From: Sclerotinia nivalis
Taxonomy: Eukaryota; Ascomycota; Leotiomycetes; Helotiales; Sclerotiniaceae
Direction of reading: 5' to 3'
Assembly: GCA_029531795.1 (NCBI GenBank)
Contig: JAPEIS010000004.1
Location: 434,001 to 498,000 of the forward strand
DNA length: 64,000 nucleotides
Numbering within the stretch: the stretch's first letter is position 1; every line of letters starts with the position of its first letter. A model generated the notes under the pieces. The model saw nothing but the letters and a program-made list of their open reading frames with translations. It searched no databases and was not told the DNA's origin. This document shows, piece by piece, positions 25,850-36,650 of the stretch. Made by a program: the position numbers and the translations under genes.

Positions 25850-28800
25850 GCTAAATCCATTATCTGATGGTTATGATTATTCTGTTGCAAAGAAGAAATT
25901 CAGAAATTGGATTGTTGTAAGAAAGGATGAATACAGAAATGTTGAAGTTATCAACGATTATATTATATTTAAATATTTTTAATATGATAAAGAACAAATT
26001 ATCGATTACGATCTTATAGAAATCCTATAGAATGATTTCGGAGGTTTCAAATTAAAACATTTCAATGTTGTTGATAAAATAGAACTTCAAAAATTTAGAA
26101 AAGTTCTATATATTAATAAAGTATTTGTATTGAAATATAATATAGAATTTGATTAAGTATTCTATATTATTATAAGGATAAAAGATTATATTTTATAAAT
26201 AGAATAATAGATCAAAGAATATCTAAAAGATAATAGTATTTTATTATCTAAGTTTCGATCAGAAAAGGGTTTATATTAGATCGTTATAGATTACGATCGA
26301 AATATTAAAGAAGATTTATTTTTAAAAATATCTTAATAAAAAGAAGAAAAAGAAAAAAAAAGAAATAATTTAAACGAATAATCCGATATTGATAATAGCG
26401 AAAAGAAAAAGAAAGAAGGAAGAATAGAAAATAATTATCAATTATTTATCAATCTTTTAAGGATCTATAATGATAATGAAAAATATAAAGAGGATAATGA
26501 TAATTTTGATTACAAATTTTCAATCTTTTGGGAAATGATATGATAAATAGAAGTTCTAAGAGAATTATTTTTTAAAGTATTCTTTATTATACTTAAAAGA
26601 AATGTATTCGAATTCTTCTATATCAATTATACAAAACTATCAATTACCTTCAAAGAAATATATACTTTTGTCAAACAAAATTTCGAAAGAGATCAATATC
26701 ATTGTTATATATTATACAAATAAAACAATACAATTCTAAAAAAGATTCAAAAGAAAAATAAAAACAAATCCTTAAATGATTGTTTAATATTAATGATTAA
26801 AGATTTACATCAATTACAATTAAAATTTGAATCAAAGATACATTCAACAAAACATCTTTATATACGATTAATACAAATATATAAAAATATTCTGGTATAT
26901 AGTATAGTATATATAAATGCAAAAAAGGGTATATCAAGGTTTATCAATCAATTGAAACAATTCATTAATATTTGGGAAAAGATTAATAAAAAAGATAAAG
27001 ATTCAATATTCTTTATTGATCGAAAATATCATTATAATTATTGATACGATTCCTACTTTCGAAACAACTTTCGAAATTGTAATCTAAAATATTGGATTTG
27101 CAAAAAGAAAGAATATTGTTTTATCAAATATTCAAAAGAAGAATAAAAAGAATCCAAATAGCAATATAGAGCGAAGTTTAGAAAAGGTAACAATTATACT
27201 TTTAAATAATATTTCAATCAATAATTAATAAATTATGAAAAAAAATCAATCGATAATGAAAACGAATTCGATAAGGAAATGGGAGCCTTTTTCGCAAATC
27301 TAGAATTCAATAATAATGAGAAGATCGATGATAGTTTCTTCATTAGTTCAGGATTTATCAATAAAAGGGAAGTATTCAATCAATTAGTTAATCAATCCTT
27401 TTGTTATATAATAATCAAAGAAATTAAAATTGAATTATTTTATAAAGAACAAATCTATATTAGTAAAGAGTTTTATAATATATATATCAATACAAAAACT
27501 ACAAAACTTTCAATAATAGGATTCGATCAATATTAAGTATAACAAAAGATATCCCATATCGAATACAATCCAAAAACAATCGGAATAGCGAATATCAAAT
27601 TTGAAAAAGGAATTGCAATTTCAATAGAATCATTTTTTATTATACTATTATTCGGAATAATAGAATTTCATATTCTTAAAGTAGATATTCCATTCCTATT
27701 AAGTTTAGCAAATATAAATTGATTCAAGATTTTCTACAATAATATTATTAATAAATTAATTATATTAATACAAAACTATCCAATTATTCGATGATTTAAT
27801 TATGTTTTCTTAATCTGGAAGATCAATATTAATACATTTATTCAGGAATTAATCTGATATAATGAATACTATATGATTAACATCGAACTTCGTCAATTGT
27901 ATCGACAATTCGATCATCCTTCTGCAAAGAGATTCCATCGAATTCTACAATGAACAGATTATAAAGAAGATCACAACGTTATCAAGTATCTTATCAAATA
28001 TTATGAACACTATCAAAAATATAGAAAATCGCCTAGAAGATTCAAATTTATACTACCTGAGAATACTGAATTCAATTATTCTATTATAATTGATATTATA
28101 TATATCAATAGGAAACTCGTTTTTCATATAATAAACGAAGCAATTTGTTATCAAACAGCTCGATAGCTAGAAAATATCTCTGCGAAATATATATAGAATA
28201 AAATTAAAGAATGCTGAATTGATATTTATATTGGATCGTCTAAATATATTGTTTACAACACAGGAAAGAACTTTATAGTAAAAGAATTCATACAATAATT
28301 ATTATTACAAAGGGTATATCTATAAAAGCATACAATTTTATCAATATAATAGAATGTTATTATCATCTACTCCAAAAAGTTTATATTATATTAAATCAAG
28401 AACTCAAAAATACAGAACTTATAAATACGATATTACTCCAAATAACTATCAAAACTGTAAATGATATAATAGGATTTGATGGAATCATACCTACTTTATT
28501 AATATTCAATATCTACCCTCGAATAAATAAAATCAATCTACCAATCGAAACTATTATTCAATATACTAATACTATTCGGAAAGCTATAAAAGAAATACAA
28601 AAAATCCAAATAGAATATCAAATACAGAAAGTATTAAAACAACAAAACGAACCTTTTATTTCAAAAGTTTATACATTATCTATCAATTCTGATGTTTTAG
28701 TATAAAAAGAAGATAAAGAAAACAATCGATCTAAAGAATGAATTGAACCTTATAAACTATTAACTATAAAAAGAAAAACATATTCAATTCAATTTCCAAA

Positions 28801-30740
28801 TAGATCAACAAGATTCAGATCTACTATTGTACAACCATTTTATACTGAACCAGAACCAAAAAAATCAGAAGAAATCAATAATAAAGAAATCGACAATAAT
28901 AATAATAAGGAAATTGATAACAACAACAACAACAATACCATTATAATAGAAACTCCCCTGCAATTTACATCTCCAACAATATCAATACTACAATCTAAAA
29001 CACCACCATCAAAAGAACAATTAAGAACCCGACTTCGAAAGAAGGTAAAAAGCAATTTGATTAATATAATCAATATAATCAATTCCAATAATAAAACCAA
29101 AACAAACAAAAAACCATTACCCCAAATTATAGCATTCCTTTAAGAAATAAAAAAAGAAGAGTTTCTAGATCTACTTGATGAAATATTCATCGAAAATGGA
29201 GATCCATTTTTTTGATATATCGAATCACATCAAAAAAAAGCTTAATGGACTTATGGAAAATAAAGTTTTCGAAGAAATTAAAGAAAATGATATCCTTAAA
29301 GGAACAAGAATCTTCAGATTACAATTTGTTGATGAAATAAAATACGAAAATATAAAAAAAGCATTCTCAAAATCAAGATTAATGATCCAAGTATATCATA
29401 ATAAAGAAAAAACCAATGTTTTAATATAATCATTTACACTCCAAAAAGTTGAGCAATATATTATCATAATATTTACAACAATATTGAAAAAGAGTATAAA
29501 AACTGATATTCTTTTATAAGATATTATATAAGTATATATATAATCAGTTACAAATCTGAATAGGATATTCTATATTCGACCCCCAATAGAATTCAAGCTA
29601 TCAAAAGAAGTACTATAGCGTATTGTCAAATCATTATACGACATCCCTGAAACCGGAAACCATTGGTTTGGAATATATCATAGCCATTATTAAGAAAAGT
29701 TAGGAATGATACAATCAACCTTTGATCTTTGTTTATTATATACAAATAAAAAGGGCTTTGGTATTGTAGGATTACAAATTAACGATATATTTATTATAGC
29801 CGATAAAGAATTTGCAAAACTAAAACAAAAACAATTAAAAAAAACGAATTTTATAATAAAGAAATAAGAATATCTATCAAAAGATATATCTTTCAAATTC
29901 AATAAAAATATGATTTCTTTGAAAGACGACAAATTCTACCTTAATCAAAAGAAACAATATGATAATCTGAAATTAATTATATCAGAAAACTCAGATTTGA
30001 AAAAAACGAAAGGCAAAATCTGTACGAATATTATCTTTAAGGATTAATATATTGTTTAATATATTTGAGGAATATATATAATTATTATTTGTCAATCAAA
30101 AGCTTCTTATTATCTTTCAATCGCTATCTAAATGATTAATCCGAAATAAAACGATATCAAAAAACTCAACAAAACTATTAAATAACAAATGGAAAATTCA
30201 TCAAAAAGACTTACTTTTGTATTATTTGATTTAAATAATATAAGAATAATTACTTTTACAAATATATCCTTTACTAATAATACAAATATATCATCTCAGA
30301 TTGGATATATGATTTGTCTAATAAATAAAAATAACAATATCAATATTATTTATTAGTCCTTTGTTAAATACAAAAGAATAACAAAAAGTATTCTAGTATT
30401 TAAACTATACAGATTAGTTTTAGACTTTGATATAAAGATTACAATCAAAAACATTATTAATGTTATTATTCAATTAGAAAAATAAATCCCTTTTTTTGTA
30501 TACATCGATTCTAATTTACTATTTGAACTACTCACCAAACTAGGCTTTATTATAAAAAAGAAATTTATAATCGATATTCTTTCGTTATGACAATCCTACA
30601 AACAAAGAGAAATTACTAAAATCAAATAGATCGACAAAGGATCGAACCCTATTGATACTATAACTAAAGATAAATCCTATCAAACATTAAAAGAATTAAT
30701 CGATACAAACAAGATTATTATCAAAAAAACGAAATAAATA
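25850..30740 (+). pseudogene. Degraded copia gag-pol
   Basis: Fragments in order: gag with a knuckle region at about 27078-27119 (CNLKYWICKKKEYC, where a first knuckle Cys appears changed to Tyr); protease piece ending TKTTKLSIIGFDQY at 27492-27533, in place of a DTGAS-type active site; integrase at about 27880-28300 (ELRQLYRQFDHPSAKRFHRI, then FNYSIIIDIIYI and SAKYI); reverse transcriptase at 29590-29900 (LYDIPETGNHWFGIYHSHY, FGIVGLQINDIFII, where the catalytic TDD is IND); RNase H at about 30200-30720 (ENSSKRLTFVLFDLNN, IGYMI, LRQSYKQREITKIK). Open pieces of 80-90 codons survive, but no complete frame does. Confidence 0.9.
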
Positions 30741-30802
30741 AAAAAAGAGAATTAAAGAATTAAAGAAATTCGGATCACATAACTTTTTAAAGAAATTGCC
30801 AG

Positions 30803-31010
30803 TATCGGAATTATAATTATATAATTATGAACCGTAATTAAATCATATAATCATATTAGATTATATAATTATAAGGGATTATACAAACTCCTTCAAATAT
30901 ATATTTAAGGAATTCGTTCTTTCAATATAAATAGTAACAATTAAGAATCAAGTTTTATCAAATAGACTAAAATACTTTACACTTTGAACCTTACCATTTC
31001 GATACCAACA
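30803..31010 (+). repeat. 3' LTR of the copia element
   Basis: 208 bp, ends CGATACCAACA. Compared with the 5' LTR I find transitions and a single A/T difference (TTGAACC versus TTGATCC). Confidence 0.92.
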
Positions 31011-32233
31011 ATTATATAATCTCCCGGAAAATATCATTTCAAATCGAGGAATGCAATTTGTATCAGGATTCTGGATACAGCTTTCTGAACAATTAGAAGT
31101 AGCCCTTAAACACAGCTCAGCGTTTCATCCATAGATAAACAATCAAACAAAACGAATCAATTTAATTCTAGAATAATATTTATATATATTCATAAACTTT
31201 TATCAGAATAATTGGATGGAATAATTACTATTGATAGAATTTGCTTCAAACAATTTAGTTTCTGAAATAACAAATTATTTGCTATTCTTTACGAATTATA
31301 GTTTTAATCTACAATTGGATATAAAACCTAATAAACCTTGCCTTTTAGATATAATAATAATTTAAAAATACAAATTCTTCAAAGAAAACAAAATAGCCAA
31401 TAGAATAGAATATATTCTGGATCAATTCAAAGTATTTACAAAATAATTTATTGTAATCTATAAGGAATATACAAATCGGAATAGATCAGATTCGCTATAA
31501 TATATAAAAGAACAAAAAATATATATAAATATGAAAAACATAAAAATATCTTATAAAACAAAAAAGTTCGATGATAAATGAATCGGACTATACGAAATAA
31601 TAAAGATCTATCCGTATATTTGCTTGATCGAATTATCAGAAAATATACGAATTTTCCCAATATTTCATTATTCATTATTAAAATCAGTATATCCAAAATC
31701 TCATTTTTCAAAACAAACTTTAATTAACGAATCGAAATCGAAAACTATAAAAAACAGAATTCTCGAAAGAAAAAACAAAAAGAAAGAATCAATTCAAAAA
31801 TAAATATTTGAAGATATATTTAATAATTACAATAAAGATAATTATCATTATCAAATCAAATAGAAATACTACATACCAATCTAACAATCAATATTAAATC
31901 TAAAAGGCAATAAAAAGATCCTAATCGATTACCATCGTTTACACCCTGAGAAATCTAAACCACTATCATAAATCTTAGATCATCTAAATATTGCAATACT
32001 ATTATTAGCTCTAGCTTCTATAAAGATTTTACAATGATCAACAAAAAAGAAAATACAATTTACTTGAATAAAAAAAATAGTATTTCAAATTTTAAAACAA
32101 TCTTAAAATTTGAAAGGTGATCTCACAATTCAAGAATTTGGGGCGTCTGAACAAGATTTTGCTTAAATAATTGTTTTTCAAAAAAGTTTTATCAATAATT
32201 TAAAAACAAACTAGACTTTAAGAAAGGAAATAC

Positions 32234-32379
32234 TATTACAGATTCGTAACCCGTTTTTAACTAGTTTGCATAGCTGCCTAAAGCACCCATCCCCTATATA
32301 GTCGGCGTTCTTCTTAGTATCTTCTTCCTTTTTTATAGAATATCATTATATCTTAAAGCACTCTACCACCACTGTGATA
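32234..32379 (+). repeat. 3' LTR of gypsy element D
   Basis: 146 bp, starts TATTACAGATTCGTAACCCG and ends CACTGTGATA. The preceding 12 bases are purine-rich, as expected for the plus-strand primer. Confidence 0.92.
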
Positions 32380-33722
32380 ATATTTCTTTTAATACTTTGA
32401 ATTGTATAATAACTTTCAACAAAAGATCGATAAATAATATTATTGAAAATAAAATAATTGTGAAAAGTTGAATTGATTAATTCTTTAACAAAGTTAAAAA
32501 TTAGTTTTTCTTGAATAATTGTATTAATGATATCAAGGTTTTTCTCAGAAACAGGAATATCTTTGAATTCTATATTGTATTAGATATCCTTTATTCGTGA
32601 ATAATATTTCTCAAAAGTTTCGTTTTTAGCTTGAACAAATAAATTCATTGAATCCATTACATTCTGAATTATATTTTCATTATTATAAAAAAGATAACAA
32701 TTTAGAAAAATCTTAATAAAAACAAATTCGTTTTCCTGAATAGCTATTTCGATATCTTCAAAGATAGTTTTGAAATCAATATAATTATTTATTTAGATTT
32801 GAACTTTCCTCTTAAATTTCAATTGAATTATAATGAAAAAAACAAATAATTTATAAATTGGATCTCTAATGATTCATTTAATAATAATTTTGATTATATT
32901 TAGTTATATAGAATTTAATATATTACAATAATCGAATTCAGATATTGAATCGATATTGATTTTGTTTCAAAACTTTTCAGTTTTAGTATTATCAAATATC
33001 GATATACTTGTAGTTTGAAAATTCGAATTGAAAAAATTAAAGGAAAAAGATAAAAGTATAATAAAAAACGAATTGAACTTTTTCAAATAATTCAATAAAA
33101 GATATATTTCAAATCCTAAAAGTTTTATTTATAAAGATTCTGAAAAATTGTAAATCGAAAAGAAAAGTTCTTCAATAAAAGATATATAATATATTTATTC
33201 TTGTAAATCAAAATTAAAAAGATATTAATAAAAACGAGTAACAATTTATCAATATTTAGAATAAATTTCGGAATCAATCTTTAAATTGAATCTTTTATTT
33301 CTCAACTATAAAAAATATGAATATTTCGAAGATTCGAAATTAAAAGAAAGTTCGATATCAAAAGATTAAAGGTTTTGATAAAAAAGCGATACTGAATTTA
33401 TTCCTAAAAATGCAATTATTATATTAGATTAAAATCTTTGAAAAGGGATATTTTGATACAATAAAAAATTGATACTTTAAACAAATCAAAAATCGGGGAT
33501 TCTATATACAAATGAATAGTTCTGTAGATAACGAATCTATATTATAATAACTTTATTTTGCTTCCTTGAAATGATCGAATTGTTGAAGCTTATAATATCA
33601 ATTAATAATTCTAAAAAGAAAATTCAAAAAATAATTTTTCGAAAAGAAAATAAAGTATGAATCTGTAAACAGAAAGATATTAACAATATATTAAATATCT
33701 ATAAATCCTTATATAGATTACC

Positions 33723-33855
33723 AATAAACATAACAGAAACGGATACAAAATGATAAATTGAAGTTACACATTTTTTATTAAATTAGATTGAATTAGAGTG
33801 ATTATATAGACCCTTTTGAAGTCACGTTACCTGCCTCCTTTTTGATACGGTATCT
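33723..33855 (-). repeat. 5' LTR of gypsy element C
   Basis: 133 bp, plus strand begins AATAAACATAACAG and ends GATACGGTATCT. The duplication GGTAT follows. The base after the LTR in element orientation begins GGTAATC, a possible but weak primer-binding site. Confidence 0.8.
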
Positions 33856-33860
33856 GGTAT

Positions 33861-34394
33861 TATTATAGAATCTCTATATAAAATATACAGAAACTATTCA
33901 GTTTCCGATTTATAAGGATCGGCCCTTGATTAAATATAGATTAGCTTTTATCAAAGCTAATACTATATATAAATATATTTAAGAAACTGTTCCTTTTATA
34001 GAATTATAACTCTTTGAGTTATATCTTATTAATAAAAGTTATATCTGTTATCCTGTCTGTCGCCTCTGTAATATAAAGATGATGTTTCGATTTATTGAAA
34101 AACGATGATTTATAATACAATCCAATTGATCATCCTTATTTATATATTCTATCTAAAAATCTTTTTAATAACAAAATATCAAAAGTTCTTTATATATTTA
34201 TAATAATTATAATAATCTTCATCTTCTTTTCAAAAGCTATTTCTATATTGTAAATAAAGATTATAGTTAAATTCATAACGAATCTTTTTAAAAAAACTCT
34301 ATTATATTGAGAGCTGATTATCCCAAACAAAACTGCTATTCAAATTAAATATCTTGCTATTATTCTTTCCAAGCCCTTCGCAATACATAAGATG
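33861..34394. other. AT-rich flank at the edge of the transposon block
   Basis: Continuation of the DNA into which element C inserted. No element ends, open frame or RNA gene seen. The base composition changes sharply to its right. Confidence 0.55.
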
Positions 34395-34399
34395 AAAGC

Positions 34400-34503
34400 T
34401 GTCACGGGTTCATAACTCTATCGAGTAGTGTTGATACCGATCAAACTACTTCTACCCTTTTAGGGGTTTCGTGGCCTAGTGGTAGAGTTCTAGCCCCGTG
34501 ACA
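34400..34503. mobile_element. Solo LTR, 104 bp, with long inverted ends
   Basis: Starts TGTCACGGGTTCATAACTCT and ends AGAGTTCTAGCCCCGTGACA, flanked by the perfect duplication AAAGC (34395-34399 and 34504-34508). The two ends pair over about 27 positions, far more than the usual TG...CA. The first 15 bases match the start of the LTR of elements A and D apart from one base. It is not RIP-mutated. It contains TGGCCTAGTGG, which resembles a tRNA A box, but no tRNA can be folded here. Confidence 0.78.
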
Positions 34504-34619
34504 AAAGCAATCAATCTTCAGGATCGGACCAACGCTTTGTTCTTTTTCCCCACCTTGGAGAGCATTACGACCTCCACTAGTTTCCAGCAGGATGGATAAT
34601 GATGGAGCTCTATTTTCAA

Positions 34620-35261
34620 GTAGGGAGAAAGGGGTGCTTGCACAGTTGGAGGTTGGGTTTGGTAGGTATTTTGATAATTTGGTTTTGATCACCATCGAGG
34701 TATAATACTGTATTGATGCTCACTGGCTTTTATAGGAGGTAATTCTGGTGGTGGCGGGATTGAAATGCTCTCTCGTCTAGCGGGCCGGAGCCGCGCACTC
34801 GAGGTTGTACTAGGTTCTGATCGTATAGATGCTGATACGGCAGCTCTTCATGGATGTAAGATGTTCAAACCCCAATAATTATCTGCTCTACGGACCTGGT
34901 TGTAATCCGGAACGGAGGTTATCATGCGTGGATGCCCCTGACAAGATATAAAGGGATAAATCGTGCAATCCCAGACTCAGAATTCGACTCCTTCGTCGAC
35001 AACTTTGCACGCCGCGTAGCAGGTTGGGATCATTTAGCCATAGCCGCATCTAAGAAGCTCATAAATGAGCGTACGGGATTTCCCACCGCTGTCCAGCAAC
35101 AAGAGAGCTTCAACTCGTTCTTGGCATATGTAGCTCAGGGTGCGGTGCCTGCGAGATTGAAGGCTATGTCTGCTGCAGGGTTGCAGAGAGATTTGGATTT
35201 TGAAATCTATTTACACGAGGAGGAATTGAGGTTTGTGGGGGACGGGCCTTGGAATGTTTAG
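34620..35261 (+). pseudogene. Enoyl-CoA hydratase/isomerase (crotonase), 5'-truncated
   Basis: The 3' half of a crotonase-family gene. Three exon pieces splice cleanly: to 34661 (SSREKGVLAQLEVGFG), 34736-34855 (GGGGIEMLSRLAGRSRALEV) and 34946-35261 (GINRAIPDSEFDSFVDNFAR, then KKLINERTGFP), with introns of 74 and 90 bp that have GT-AG ends. About 160 residues remain; the family needs about 260-290, and the N-terminal half with the first oxyanion-hole segment is absent. Upstream of 34620 the sequence stops resembling the family, about 115 bases from a solo LTR. The remaining coding sequence has no internal stop, so the loss may be recent. It could also be an expressed truncated gene. Confidence 0.75.
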
Positions 35262-36650
35262 CTGCAATGAGATGTGATCTAATTGGATTTCTGGTGGGTA
35301 TTGGGGCGGGTGTATATGTTTGTCCGGATGGGTATTCTGGACTACGTATACGTCCGCATCGTTCGATCTACCAAGGTCCTCATGCCTGGGGGATCTTGAA
35401 GAAAGTAACATAGGTTCTTACCTAGAAGATAATGAACTCCACTAAGAGACCAGCTATTCGAAGTTTCGCAATAGTTGCTTTTCCTCATTGAAATTTTGGA
35501 CATCTATAATATAATATCAAAGATGATACTTAATGATTTGTCTGAAAACTCAAGACTATACCTCAATCTGCTCCCATCATTACAGCAATCTATTTAATTG
35601 TCAAGATAGATGATATTTGAAAATACAATATAGTAAGTTCCTTATTTACTATCTAAGATTATCCATTCATAGTTATATAATTAATTTTTTTGGTCTCTTT
35701 GTAATTAGTAATGTTACTGGTTTAACTTTACGATATATTGCATAAATCATTTTTAGATTGATGTCTCTTACCAGATGACCTAAACACGAGTCTTTATTTC
35801 TCTGCTAGTAGATCATTCCATGGCAAATATCCTTGTCTTAGTTCTGTCCTTGCTAATACAATCGATGATCTATAATGCAACCTTTATCGGCTGATCAAAA
35901 TATTATGCAAGACTAATTAGACTCATACTCAGTAAAGACTTGCCTGATGAAATAGAGAATATAATTATGATTATTAATCTAATACCGGATATTATTATCA
36001 ATCTGATAGTGAGTATGGATTGGGCACATATACGGGAGTATTGGAGTAGATGACAAATGGAAGGATTAAAATATCGGTATTTGCTACTTTTGATATACTG
36101 TTGTACCTTCTTCGTCTTCTAGAAATTCTATCTCCTTCAAAGCAGTTATAATCTCCGATGAGTCAAGATTATAAGCAAATATGGTGTCCTTCAAAATCAA
36201 GATAGTTTGGGAGGAGAACTCTTCCTTGTAATATAATTTCGAGTATATAAATATATTATTAAAATTATAAATATAATAAATTTTTTGTTTAAAGGTTATT
36301 AAAATATTACTTCATATGAAATCTGTATTTTACTGTCTCGATTAGTGGCTGTGGAGACGAATGATATAATCATTATAGTTTGAATAATTAACACTATCTA
36401 TAATTGTAGTATTATTTCTTTATAGAAGTGAAATAGGATCTTCGAATACTGATATAATGACTATAGTTTTGGTATTAGACCTTATAGGATTCTCAAATTA
36501 TTTATAGAAGTAGCTATTCTATTTTTGCGCAAAATGCTAGTATAGTACAAAGCAGGGAGGGTAATTGGGATAATATTTGAAAAATGTAATTTTTGTCAGT
36601 AGATCGGATTTACTTTGACCGACCATAAAATCAGAAGCAAGGCAGCATAT
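35262..36650. other. AT-rich intergenic DNA
   Basis: Nearly 1.4 kb with no credible frame, RNA gene or element ends. Composition is intermediate between the transposon block and the gene space, with A/T-rich stretches near 36240-36290. Confidence 0.5.

Larger units (their letters stand above)
25175..31010 (+). mobile_element. Ty1/copia LTR retrotransposon, RIP-degraded
   Basis: A 5,836-bp element with 208-bp LTRs at 25175-25382 and 30803-31010. The flanking duplication is ATTAC (25170-25174) and ATTAT (31011-31015), differing by one C-to-T. The 5' LTR ends CTAATA where the 3' LTR keeps CCAACA. Domain order gag, protease, integrase, reverse transcriptase, RNase H identifies copia (integrase before reverse transcriptase). 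It interrupts the integrase of element D, so it is among the youngest layers here. Confidence 0.93.
20500..31970 (+). pseudogene. Degraded gag-pol of gypsy element D, split by copia
   Basis: Reverse transcriptase is readable at about 23340-23760: DYHNLNNIIIKNRYSLLIVR, then KLDIITIFNKF, RFGLFES and YFDNVFIYF at 23658-23684, where the second Asp of the catalytic pair is Asn (AAC). RNase H follows (VYFNYNRKTILEIDISD near 24070-24120; FEILIDYKNLEYF near 24250-24292). Integrase runs from about 24780 and is cut at 25174 inside FINCIYILL by the copia element, resuming at about 31016 with ENIISNRGMQFVSGFW. A chromodomain-like tail is read at 31890-31965 (LIDYHRLHPEKSKPL). Gag lies in the less readable 5' part. 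Many stops; not functional. Confidence 0.85.
18362..32379 (+). mobile_element. Ty3/gypsy retrotransposon D with two nested insertions
   Basis: LTRs at 18362-18507 and 32234-32379 have the same length (146 bp) and are bounded by ATATT at 18357-18361 and 32380-32384. A purine tract (AAGAAAGGAAA) lies directly before the 3' LTR. Gag-pol remnants read on the plus strand in the order reverse transcriptase, RNase H, integrase and C-terminal chromodomain-like piece. A mariner-like element sits just after the 5' LTR and a copia element in the integrase. Without them D is 6,814 bp and is a sister of A in the opposite orientation. D is itself inserted in the gag region of element C. Confidence 0.92.
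9050..33855 (-). mobile_element. Ty3/gypsy retrotransposon C, host of the nested stack
   Basis: Two 133-bp direct repeats (9050-9182 and 33723-33855) align without a gap and are bounded by the perfect duplication GGTAT (9045-9049 and 33856-33860). Coding remnants between them read on the minus strand: a gag zinc knuckle at 15771-15812, a reverse transcriptase YIDDI motif at 12441-12455, and connection sequence after it. Without the Fot1 element and element D, C is about 8.6 kb, a normal gypsy length. This family differs from A and D in LTR and in polymerase. The LTR ends are not TG...CA, which is odd. It is the oldest resolved layer here, since all others in this interval sit inside it. Confidence 0.8.

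Noticed and set aside
5347..31711. Open frames of 60-89 codons scattered through the AT-rich block
   Set aside because: They are fragments of RIP-degraded transposon genes or chance frames in AT-rich DNA. Only those with recognisable element motifs were used, as parts of pseudogenes.
34468..34503. tRNA-like sequence (TGGCCTAGTGGTAGAGTT)
   Set aside because: It resembles an A box, but no anticodon arm, B box or acceptor stem can be folded from the flanking bases, and it lies inside a solo LTR with its own duplication.
34441..34695. 84-codon minus-strand frame
   Set aside because: It overlaps the solo LTR and the plus-strand crotonase remnant, whose homology is clear; it is a shadow.
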